Both the position numbers and the translations under genes were made by a program. Positions 1 to 4,400 of a stretch of 5,078 bases of DNA are shown here, in pieces. The stretch is from assembly GCA_019242465.1 (NCBI GenBank), contig JAFAVL010000190.1:1-5078 (forward strand), in the 5' to 3' direction. Under the pieces are notes generated by a model that saw only the letters and a program-made list of their open reading frames with translations, was not told the origin of the DNA and did no database searches. The stretch comes from Chroococcidiopsidaceae cyanobacterium CP_BM_RX_35. GTDB taxonomy: Bacteria > Cyanobacteriota > Cyanobacteriia > Cyanobacteriales > Chroococcidiopsidaceae. Positions within the stretch are counted from its first letter, which is position 1; each line of letters opens with the position of its first letter.

Positions 1-1
1 T

Positions 2-247
2 GAGCAGGCGCTCATCCAGGTGTGCGATAAGGGCTGTGGCATTCCTCTACAACACCAAGCCCGGATCTTCGAACGCTTCTATCGTGTGGATGAAGCCCGT
101 GCCCGTTCTACTGGTGGTTATGGTTTAGGTTTATCGATTGTGAAAACGCTGGTGGAAGGTATGGGGGGAAGTGTTACAGTGCGGTCAAAGTTGGGTGAAG
201 GGAGTACCTTTACCGTCACCTTACCGACAAATTTTTCAAAACCATGA
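2..247 (+). CDS. Sensor histidine kinase, C-terminal ATPase end (5' partial)
   Basis: This is the last 81 residues of a two-component sensor histidine kinase; the rest lies upstream of the window. The frame is open from base 2, so the GTG at 20 is an internal valine and not a start. The HATPase_c landmarks occur in order. A G1 box DKGCGIP is near fragment residue 9. An F box FERFYRVDEARAR follows near residue 23. A G2 box GYGLGLSIVK is near residue 41. The usual closing beta strands follow (GGSVTVRSKLGEGSTFTVTLP). Together these form the lid and nucleotide pocket that bind ATP for autophosphorylation of a histidine in the missing dimerisation domain. The FERFYR and GLGLSIVK spacing is that of the PhoR/OmpR-partner class. 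The more usual GGTGLGL reads GGYGLGL here. The sensory input and cognate regulator cannot be told from this fragment. The gene ends normally at TGA 245-247. Confidence 0.95.
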   Translation, partial: EQALIQVCDKGCGIPLQHQARIFERFYRVDEARARSTGGYGLGLSIVKTLVEGMGGSVTVRSKLGEGSTFTVTLPTNFSKP

Positions 248-318
248 GGAGCCGAGCTTACTAGTAGAAGCTTTAAAGAGCCGGACCTGCTTTCTAAGAT
301 GAAACGCAAGAAAAATCT

Positions 319-666
319 ATGAATCGATTTTTGAATTACTGCGCCTTTTTCCTGACAGTTATAGGAGCTATATTCACTCTTCTACAGTCAGTATATTTGA
401 TCTGGTTACGTCTGAGATTATTTCCATTTACTCCTCAGCTTCTTAATCCAGATTTCCTAGACTTCAAGCACATCAACGTGGCTTTTATTCGAGAAATGAT
501 TACACTTTTACTTATGATTGGTGCTGTTGAAGTTGCTTTGTTATGGCTACTAGTAGTTCTTAATATGATCTCTCGATACCAAGGTATAATTGCTACTTTA
601 GTCTTGGTTATCCTAGTTGGATTTGTTAGTTTATTCGCGTTTAGTACAGTGATTTTTTATAAGTAG
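319..666 (+). CDS. Small three-helix membrane protein, function unknown
   Basis: This gene encodes 115 residues that I do not recognise as a named family. It is strongly hydrophobic, with three likely membrane helices at about residues 8-30, 57-83 and 88-113. A loop of about 26 residues rich in Pro, Asn, Asp and Lys (35-60) separates helices 1 and 2. The N-terminus carries a single Arg, and RLR follows helix 1, so positive charge is spread on both sides of it and topology is unclear. No catalytic motif or signal peptidase site is visible. The start is the only ATG giving a full first helix, but its ribosome binding site is weak (AAGAAAAA ahead of it). It lies 71 bases after the kinase gene on the same strand and might be co-transcribed. 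Its A/T-rich codon use differs from the GC-rich island further on. It is real as a reading frame because of the coherent helix pattern, but expression is unproven. Confidence 0.65.
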   Translation: MNRFLNYCAFFLTVIGAIFTLLQSVYLIWLRLRLFPFTPQLLNPDFLDFKHINVAFIREMITLLLMIGAVEVALLWLLVVLNMISRYQGIIATLVLVILVGFVSLFAFSTVIFYK

Positions 667-782
667 GGTTTCGTCGGCGCACCACTCGGTCAACCCAACT
701 CCAAGCAGCGCCCCTCTGCATCTCGCTTCCGCTCTACAAGGGCAGTCGCTTTCTTAGTTGGGGTATAGAACCAAGCTTAGCC
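667..782. other. Gene-poor junction, no feature recognised
   Basis: No gene is supported here. The stretch has higher GC than the preceding gene and no convincing ribosome binding site or hairpin. In one frame it reads LPLYKGSRFLSWG, which looks like translated repeat-type DNA and not like a protein domain. It may be the joint where upstream sequence was fused to the decayed permease end that follows. Confidence 0.35.
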
Positions 783-1077
783 ACTTTGATAGCGGCTAGC
801 TTACTATTAGTGACGCGACGAGAACTTAATTTCTAATGTCCCAGCGGTGCTACTACTGCAACCTCTCATCCCTCATGGTGATACTCAATCTTGGCTGCTA
901 CTGGCAGCAGCATTCACTCTAGCAGGAAATCTAACTCTGTTGGGTTCAGTCGCCAACCTGATTGTTGCTGAAGCTGTGGCTAAAGAAGGTCATCGACTGT
1001 CATTTTGGTAACATTTGCGCTTTGGTCTACCGCTGACACTTTTAACTTTGGCGATCGCCTACTTCTGGATTCAGTGA
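783..1077 (+). pseudogene. Anion permease (ArsB/CitM type), decayed C-terminal end
   Basis: Only the last helices of an inner-membrane anion/proton transporter of the ArsB/CitM ion-transporter superfamily remain. From 823 the frame reads NLISNVPAVLLLQPLIPHGD and then, from about 913, AFTLAGNLTLLGSVANLIV. This is the conserved NL(I/V)SNVPAV ... LAGNLT.LGS.AN core of the family. After SFW (1000-1008) there is a TAA at 1009-1011 where the family has an acidic residue (FWEHLRFGLP), so a single GAA to TAA change would explain it. The frame then continues with HLRFGLPLTLLTLAIAYFWIQ-type sequence to a TGA at 1075-1077. Upstream of 823 the likely continuation (TLIAASLLLVT, 783-815) is in a different frame, and in frame 1 a TGA occurs at 811. 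There is no start codon and no N-terminal two thirds. It cannot make a working transporter. The 5' limit is approximate. Confidence 0.82.
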
Positions 1078-1097
1078 CTGGCATGTTTTTTGCACAA
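1051..1097. repeat. 47-bp repeat, copy 1 (permease tail plus promoter-like box)
   Basis: This segment matches 1860-1906 at 43 of 47 positions in direct orientation. It contains a HIP1 octamer (1051-1058), the last codons of the decayed permease through its stop, and the TGGCATG-N4-TTGCA box. The other copy has GCGATCTC in place of the HIP1 octamer, and CAC in place of CAG before the TGA. The repeat ends abruptly after GCACAA in both places. The two copies flank the ydcZ/IS-end island. They could therefore reflect duplication or recombination during insertion, although at 43/47 the event is not recent. Confidence 0.9.
1079..1094 (+). promoter_or_regulatory. -24/-12-like box, copy 1 (TGGCATG-N4-TTGCA)
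   Basis: The bases TGGCATGTTTTTTGCA fit the sigma-54 consensus TGGCACG-N4-TTGC at all but one position, and GG (1080-1081) and GC (1092-1093) are exactly 10 bases apart. It sits two bases after the permease stop and just upstream of a short truncated reading frame. Cyanobacteria are generally held to lack sigma-54, so the resemblance may have another cause. It is reported as a motif, not as a proven promoter. Confidence 0.45.
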
Positions 1098-1100
1098 TTG

Positions 1101-1210
1101 ATGATTCAGATTGCGTTCAACACCAGAATCTTACCAGAACCACTATACAAGGCTCAAGGAGGCTGTCGGACTAGGATGGTTAGGTGTAACGCTCTTGGTG
1201 TTAAGTTGTG
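1101..1210 (+). pseudogene. Orphan 5' gene fragment cut by an IS end
   Basis: Downstream of the promoter-like box lies what looks like the beginning of a gene, interrupted at 1211 by an insertion-sequence end. An ATG at 1101 opens MIQ in one frame. The better peptide is one frame over from the TTG at 1111: basic and polar residues (MRSTPESYQNHYTRLKEA) followed by a hydrophobic stretch VGLGWLGVTLLVLSC, resembling a membrane anchor or signal sequence. A one-base indel near 1110 would join ATG to that frame. The frame is open through the IS end into ydcZ, giving a possible 194-residue fusion (1111-1695). I do not recognise the parent protein. That this is a truncated gene is inferred from the peptide pattern and the abrupt IS junction. 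Confidence 0.4.
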
Positions 1211-1251
1211 GTGTTGTAAAAGTTTCCTTAGACACTATTAGTGGAATCGTA
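1211..1251 (+). mobile_element. Insertion-sequence terminal end, left copy (IS6-like)
   Basis: These 41 bases are the inverted counterpart of 1770-1810 with 38 of 41 matches (differences at positions 7, 12 and 36 of the repeat). The outer end GTGTTGTAAAA resembles the TGTTGCAAA termini of IS6-family elements. It seems to carry an inward promoter: TTGTAA (1214-1219), 16 bases, then TATTAG (1236-1241). A GTGGAA stretch follows, and an ATG comes directly after the repeat. In the other copy the same place reads GGAGTCGTATC then ATG, a typical ribosome binding site and start layout for a transposase. No transposase follows here; the ydcZ gene does. No target-site duplication is seen between 1203-1210 and the bases after 1810. 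The family assignment is by resemblance only. Confidence 0.78.
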
Positions 1252-1695
1252 ATGAAAATCGGCATTTACGTCTTCATCATCATTGGCGGCCTGCTTCAGG
1301 CCTGCGGCTCGGCCATGAACGCGGAGCTTTATCGCTCGTTGAAAAACCCGTGGCTCGCCTCACTGGTTTCTTTCGGTCTCATCGTTGCCTTTTTCGTTTG
1401 CGCCGTCGCCGTCTTCCCGAAGCCTCTGCCATCCTACCGAGACATCCTGCAAATGCCTTGGTGGGCACCCTTGGCCGGGTTAGTTGGCGCGGTGGCCGTG
1501 TATGCCGGGCTGAAGTTCGTCGGCGACGTCGGCACGGGCACTTACACCGCGCTCAATGTCTCCGCCGCGCTCATCATGTCTATCGCCATTGACCACTTCG
1601 GCCTGTTGCGCGTTGAGCCACACTCCTTCAACTTGATGCGCGGTCTGGGCGCGCTCCTGCTGATCGGTGGCGTCGTGCTGATCTCGCGCTTTTAG
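1252..1695 (+). CDS. ydcZ-like: DMT-superfamily transporter, YdcZ/DUF606 family
   Basis: This gene encodes a 147-residue inner-membrane protein of the drug/metabolite transporter superfamily, small YdcZ (DUF606) type. The length matches the usual 140-150 residues, so it seems complete. Five helices can be drawn, at about residues 5-20, 36-55, 71-90, 97-113 and 131-146. Family features are the opening GGLLQACGSAMNAEL, NPWLASLVSF (32-41), the MPWWAPLAGLVGA block (68-80), the polar-glycine stretch before ALNVSAALIMS, DHFGLL (114-119) and the closing GALLLIGGVVLIS. Members are annotated as putative exporters; the substrate is unknown. I chose ATG 1252 because upstream in-frame sequence is IS end. 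Expression would rely on that end. The gene is clearly GC-richer than its surroundings (many GCC, GGC, CGC and CTC codons), suggesting transfer from a GC-rich bacterium, possibly a proteobacterium. It is the only gene left within the IS-end-bounded island. Confidence 0.85.
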   Translation: MKIGIYVFIIIGGLLQACGSAMNAELYRSLKNPWLASLVSFGLIVAFFVCAVAVFPKPLPSYRDILQMPWWAPLAGLVGAVAVYAGLKFVGDVGTGTYTALNVSAALIMSIAIDHFGLLRVEPHSFNLMRGLGALLLIGGVVLISRF

Positions 1696-1718
1696 CGGTC
1701 CGGCGACGTCCATCAGTT

Positions 1719-1810
1719 GTGTTGCAAAGAATTTGAAAAATCCTATTAGCAGTGTTGAAGCATGCATGATACGACTCCACTAATAGTGTCTAAGGAAATT
1801 TTTGCAACAC
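1719..1810. mobile_element. 92-bp transposase-less mini-element (MITE-like)
   Basis: This short element is bounded by two related ends pointing inward. The left end (1719-1757) starts GTGTTGCAAAGAATTT and later has CTATTAGCAGTGTTG. The right end, read on the minus strand from 1810, starts GTGTTGCAAAAATTT and has CTATTAGTGGAGTCG. They share the outer 10 bases exactly, AATTT after one extra base, and the CTATTAG block, as expected of the two ends of one IS with the coding centre deleted. On the minus strand GGAGTCGTATC precedes ATG 1767, a possible leftover transposase start, but the peptide from it is not transposase-like and runs into antisense of ydcZ. No target duplication is evident (CATCAGTT versus TATCATAT). 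Confidence 0.65.
1770..1810 (-). repeat. Insertion-sequence terminal end, right copy
   Basis: This is the inverted partner of 1211-1251 (38/41). Read on the minus strand, it holds a candidate promoter TTGCAA-N16-TATTAG and a GGAG ribosome binding site 6-7 bases before ATG 1767. With the left copy it brackets a 600-bp island (1211-1810) that holds ydcZ. This is what a composite or passenger-carrying element would look like. Confidence 0.85.
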
Positions 1811-1830
1811 TATCATATCTTTTGCACAAG
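1811..1830 (+). repeat. Degenerate copy of the promoter-like box
   Basis: Immediately outside the IS end, TATCATATCTTTTGCACAAG matches 1888-1907 at 16 of 20 positions, but the key GG is replaced by AT. It looks like another decayed copy of the same module, or one whose upstream half was altered at the insertion joint. It keeps TTTTGCACAAG intact. Confidence 0.5.
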
Positions 1831-1859
1831 TTCTGGATAACAAAAACCAGGGTAAGCAG

Positions 1860-1906
1860 GCGATCTCCTACTTCTGGATTCACTGACTGGCATGACTTTT
1901 GCACAA
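1860..1906. repeat. 47-bp repeat, copy 2
   Basis: This is the direct repeat of 1051-1097 with four mismatches. It still reads AISYFWIH and a stop in the permease frame although no permease precedes it, so it is a transplanted gene tail. The segment before 1860 shares nothing with the segment before 1051. The copy brings the promoter-like box to just upstream of the exported proline-rich protein gene. Confidence 0.9.
1888..1903 (+). promoter_or_regulatory. -24/-12-like box, copy 2, upstream of exported protein
   Basis: TGGCATGACTTTTGCA has GG (1889-1890) and GC (1901-1902) separated by exactly 10 bases. A start of transcription about 12 bases after the GC would fall near 1913. That leaves a short leader with the GGAG ribosome binding site at 1931-1934 and ATG at 1941. 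The placement is what a working promoter of this layout would need. Confidence 0.5.
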
Positions 1907-1940
1907 GCTAATAAAGAAAGTGAATTTGATGGAGAAGCCA

Positions 1941-2660
1941 ATGAACGTACTGAACCACAAAAATTTGCTCACCCCACTCATGAATCAGGAAAGAAAACTG
2001 CATGGCTCAATTTGGCGCAGTGGGTTAGTGACTGCTTTTTTGGTAATGGGTTCGGGGTTCCCTGCTCTCGCTCAGCTGCCACCACCTGGTCCAGCAGGTG
2101 TTTACCCCCAAAGCTATGCCTTTTCGAGCGTTACTAGCCATATAAAACGCTATCTGCTCACGCCTCAAGGGTTAGTTTCGGGTCTCCTACTTAGGAATGG
2201 TCTTCAGGTTTTGTTACCACCAACTCTTGCCGATAACATAGAGTCTTTAGCTCAACCTGGTGATGAAGTTAGAGTTTACGGGGTGCCTGGAATTCAGACG
2301 AGCTTCGGTCAAATCTTCCAAGCCTACAGCATCACCAACACGAACACCCAACGGACTGTTGTCGTTCCGTCTCTCGATCCGGCTGCCTATGGTCCGCCAC
2401 CTGGTCCGCGAGTCGCCTACGGTCCAGCAGGATATCAACCAGGTATTGCACTCCCACCAATTCCACTCTCACCAGAAGGTCAGCCCATTTTGTGTCAGCA
2501 GTTCCCGTTAAATTCCCGTTGCGTTAGCAATCAACCGACAGCCATTGGTCCGCCACCTAGACCACCAAGGCAGAGACCAAGGCGACGACCTGGTCCACCA
2601 CCAGCCTATAGTCTGCCACCTGGTCCACCACCAGCCTACGGTCCGCCGCTAAGCCCATAG
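1941..2660 (+). CDS. Exported proline-rich protein with OB-like domain
   Basis: This 239-residue protein is probably exported to the periplasm or cell surface. ATG 1941 is chosen because GGAG (1931-1934) stands six bases before it; the frame is open a little further upstream and ATG 1980 is an alternative. A basic N-region (KLHGSIWRS) and a hydrophobic core GLVTAFLVMGSG lead to a signal-peptidase-like site ALA-Q near residue 44. Residues 68-114 (HIKRYLLTPQGLVSGLLL then NGLQVLLPP, PGDEVRVYG) match a pattern seen in exported hypothetical proteins of many bacteria: a strand-rich fold with a (D/N)G-V-LPP strand and PGD-V-V-G turn, probably an OB-type barrel. From about residue 146 it is low-complexity Pro/Gly/Tyr. 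Two cysteines (185, 194) could form a disulphide. A basic RQRPRRRPG segment precedes two tandem PGPPPAY units. The function is unknown; ligand binding by the barrel is a guess. Confidence 0.8.
   Translation: MNVLNHKNLLTPLMNQERKLHGSIWRSGLVTAFLVMGSGFPALAQLPPPGPAGVYPQSYAFSSVTSHIKRYLLTPQGLVSGLLLRNGLQVLLPPTLADNIESLAQPGDEVRVYGVPGIQTSFGQIFQAYSITNTNTQRTVVVPSLDPAAYGPPPGPRVAYGPAGYQPGIALPPIPLSPEGQPILCQQFPLNSRCVSNQPTAIGPPPRPPRQRPRRRPGPPPAYSLPPGPPPAYGPPLSP
2589..2648 (+). repeat. 30-bp tandem repeat coding PGPPPAY units
   Basis: Two units with a 30-base period begin at 2589 and 2619; the first 19 to 20 bases of each (CCTGGTCCACCACCAGCCTA) are identical. They encode the PGPPPAY repeats at the C-terminus of the exported protein. 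Looser GGTCCGCCACCTGGTCC-like matches near 2391 suggest the tail grew by repeat expansion. Confidence 0.85.
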
Positions 2661-2707
2661 CCTGAGGTCTCATTTGATTGCGCTCGTAACACACAAATTA
2701 GGACAAC

Positions 2708-3202
2708 TTATTTGATGAAAGACAAAAGGTCAAACTCTTGACGAATCTCCAAGAGTGGACGGTTTAGCATTGGTTCAAAGTCAAGAAATGGAACAAAACG
2801 CCGACGCTTGCGAGTTTTTAGCCACATGGAAATCAACTCTGGCAAAAGTCGCATTAATTCAAAAAAGATTGAACTGTACAACCAAATCACGCCATGGCGT
2901 TCTAGCAAGTCTGCATACATAATATCTACGGCTGGATTCTTACGCTCGCGTAGCCAATCTCTAAACTTAAAGTCACTTGTCCAAAATGTCAGCGGCAGAA
3001 TCTTGAGTTCGCTGTACATATCCGTATCGCAGCCATAAATGACATGACTGGCATCATGGGCGAGCAAGATTTTGGCAAAATCCTCCGGTTGTGTGCCGGG
3101 ATGGGTGAAGTCAAGATTGATAGCGTAGTACTCCTTCAGCCCTTCACGGAGTGTCTGGATGCTGTTTTTGTCTGTGTAGTGAGGATAAGGGCGCTTGTTC
3201 AT
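2708..3202 (-). CDS. Coq4-like protein
   Basis: This 164-residue protein resembles the Coq4 family, known for its role in ubiquinone synthesis. The diagnostic metal-site motif is visible: H49-D50-x-x-H53 followed by E65, exactly HDxxH-x11-E, within LLAHDASHVIYGCDTDMYSELKI-type sequence. The family signature of a helical protein with a basic, aromatic C-terminal half also fits (WLKTRKRRRF, residues 127-136). Eukaryotic Coq4 acts at the membrane on the quinone ring. Cyanobacteria make plastoquinone and not ubiquinone, so a canonical CoQ role is unlikely and the substrate here is unknown. The start ATG (3202 on the minus strand) lies 53 bases from the divergent TetR gene, with a palindromic operator candidate between them. 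Regulation by that TetR is therefore likely. The gene ends convergently, about 47 bases from the exported protein gene. Confidence 0.72.
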   Translation of the reverse strand: MNKRPYPHYTDKNSIQTLREGLKEYYAINLDFTHPGTQPEDFAKILLAHDASHVIYGCDTDMYSELKILPLTFWTSDFKFRDWLRERKNPAVDIMYADLLERHGVIWLYSSIFFELMRLLPELISMWLKTRKRRRFVPFLDFEPMLNRPLLEIRQEFDLLSFIK

Positions 3203-3220
3203 AATTCAGTTTTTACTTAC

Positions 3221-3236
3221 GATACGGTGTCGTATC
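3221..3236. promoter_or_regulatory. Palindromic operator candidate GATACG-N4-CGTATC
   Basis: GATACGGTGTCGTATC has perfect six-base arms around GTGT, lying in the 53-base gap between the divergent Coq4-like and TetR genes. TetR-family dimers typically bind such short inverted repeats beside their own gene. On the plus strand a CATAAT (3243-3248) may be a -10 element just before the TetR start, giving a very short leader. On the minus strand TTGTGA (3237-3242) overlaps the edge of the palindrome. One bound dimer could therefore block both promoters. Confidence 0.7.
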
Positions 3237-3255
3237 ACAAATCATAATAGCGTGT

Positions 3256-3846
3256 ATGAGTGATACAGCTAAAAAACCGCTGGGACGACCTCGCAGTGTC
3301 CAATCTCATCGAGCAATTCTGCAAGCAACCGTTGAACTGCTGGCAGAAGTAGGATTTGAGCGTATAAGCATTGATGCAATTGCGACTCGTGCTGGTGTTG
3401 GTAAAACCACAATCTATCGACGTTATAAAGCTAAAGCAGAGCTTGTCGCGGACGCGATTGAAAATCTTAGAGAAGAAGTTGTAATTCCTGACACAGGTAA
3501 TCTCTGGGGCGATATTGATGCGCTGATCGATAATGCCGCAAAAATCACTCTCAGTCCTTTGGGACGACAAACTGTTGCCATGATTGTCAGTTCTGCATCA
3601 AGCAACCCTGAATTTGCTCAGGTCTACTGGACAAAATACTTACAACCTCGACGGCAAGCCTTTGCTGTTGTACTCGAACGGGCAAAAGCGAGAAATGAAA
3701 TTCAGGCGAATTTAGATCCTGCGTTAGTCTTCGACCTGATGAGTGGGATCATGTTTTATGCGCTAGTTTTTCAGCCTACGACTGAACCCTGGGAAGCGTA
3801 TATCCGTCGTGCCTTGCACCCTCTTTTTAGAGAACCATCGAGATAG
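3256..3846 (+). CDS. TetR/AcrR-family transcriptional regulator
   Basis: This 196-residue protein is complete and of normal family length. Residues 11-65 form the TetR_N DNA-binding domain: RPRSVQSHRAILQATVELLA (helix 1), EVGFERISIDAIATRAGVGK (helices 2 and 3) and TTIYRRYKAKAELV (recognition helix exit and helix 4), all close to consensus. Residues 75-196 form the all-helical ligand-binding and dimer part; conserved points include the PLGRQTVAMIVSSASSNPEF block and PALVFDLMSGIMFYALVF, typical of the C-terminal TetR domain type found after this N-terminus. The inducer cannot be predicted. It diverges from the Coq4-like gene around a palindrome, so autoregulation and control of that gene are likely. 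It could also act on the ABC-type gene start 115 bases downstream, which is now broken. The ATG at 3256 has no strong ribosome binding site. Confidence 0.93.
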   Translation: MSDTAKKPLGRPRSVQSHRAILQATVELLAEVGFERISIDAIATRAGVGKTTIYRRYKAKAELVADAIENLREEVVIPDTGNLWGDIDALIDNAAKITLSPLGRQTVAMIVSSASSNPEFAQVYWTKYLQPRRQAFAVVLERAKARNEIQANLDPALVFDLMSGIMFYALVFQPTTEPWEAYIRRALHPLFREPSR

Positions 3847-3900
3847 CTCTAATAAGACTAGAAATTTTTATATGTTCAATAAATTCAATGTTTCAATGCT

Positions 3901-3916
3901 TGGCACGCTTTTTGCA
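3901..3916 (+). promoter_or_regulatory. -24/-12-like box, copy 3, upstream of ABC fragment
   Basis: TGGCACGCTTTTTGCA fits the sigma-54 consensus TGGCACG-N4-TTGC with no mismatch, with GG (3902-3903) and GC (3914-3915) 10 bases apart. It is followed by TAAGC, resembling the CAAGC after copy 2. The ATG of the ABC gene fragment lies 44 bases beyond it, preceded by GGACAGGGA as a ribosome binding site. The surrounding DNA outside the box is unrelated to copies 1 and 2, so this one is not part of the 47-bp duplication. Confidence 0.55.
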
Positions 3917-3960
3917 TAAGCAGTATTAACTTCTGTTGTTAAGTTCATTGGACAGGGATA

Positions 3961-4344
3961 ATGCAAAAACAGGCAACAAGAGTAGGAATCACTAAAAGAC
4001 CTAAATTCCGCCACCTTGTGTCCTTGTCAAGAGACATGCTGCGGATTCTCCTGATTCATTCCTACTGGCTGATAGCCTCGGTTGCCTTCACGGTACTTAC
4101 TGCTGCCCTAGCACCTAGCCAAGCCTGGATGTGGAAAAGTTTCATTGACGGACTTAAAGCTGATGGTTCTACAACCAGTTCATCCCTACTCAGTTACGTT
4201 TTACTGTTTGGTGGCTTACAGCTTTACAGCAAAGTTCGTCAAACATATCCCGCTCTCCTGCGAGTTCTGCAACCAGAAATCATGCCAGAAACGTCAGAGA
4301 CTCAGGGAGATCGCGCTCTATTCCGTGTAAACCTCACAACCTAA
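3961..4344 (+). pseudogene. ABC exporter permease, truncated N-terminus
   Basis: The first 88 or so residues look like the start of a fused permease/ATPase ABC exporter. A basic cytosolic lead (KRPKFRHLVSLSRDM) is followed by a first membrane helix at about 28-50 (LLIHSYWLIASVAFTVLTAA). The loop APSQAWMWKSFIDGL and a second helix at about 76-88 (LLSYVLLFGGLQL) come next. After that the frame loses sense: residues 89-127 are polar, end in a stop at 4342-4344, and no helices 3-6, Walker A, LSGGQ or Walker B follow. Fragments that could continue the family appear in other frames near 4230-4330 (for example EIALY), suggesting indels plus a large deletion. The start has a good GGACAGGGA site and an upstream promoter-like box, so a short peptide could still be made. 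The next gene begins 56 bases later. Confidence 0.68.
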
Positions 4345-4400
4345 TAAAGCAGCCAAAATGTAGATAGCATGACCAAGTGCATTTTCTTGAGAAAAACATC

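Noticed and set aside
20..247. GTG at 20 as the start of a short standalone gene
   Set aside because: The frame is open to the window edge, and the G1 box sits immediately at this point, so it is the tail of a longer kinase.
118..309. Minus-strand frame over the kinase end
   Set aside because: It is antisense to the clear HATPase domain and has no recognisable protein pattern.
1005..1241. 78-codon plus-strand frame across the permease end and IS end
   Set aside because: It crosses the permease remnant in the wrong frame; only the ATG at 1101 inside it could matter, and that is noted with the orphan fragment.
1480..1767. Minus-strand frame of 95 codons starting near the IS end, considered as a transposase remnant
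   Set aside because: Its peptide has no DDE or helix-turn-helix features and most of it is antisense to ydcZ. Only the start position resembles a transposase start.
1203..1818. Target-site duplication around the IS-bounded island
   Set aside because: The flanking eight bases (AAGTTGTG and TATCATAT) do not match, so no simple insertion footprint remains.
2661..2707. Bidirectional terminator between the convergent exported-protein and Coq4-like genes
   Set aside because: I could not find a stable stem followed by a T-run in this 47-base gap.
4145..4330. 61-codon frame overlapping the ABC fragment
   Set aside because: It overlaps the better-supported frame. It may preserve scraps of the decayed ABC gene but is not a gene of its own.
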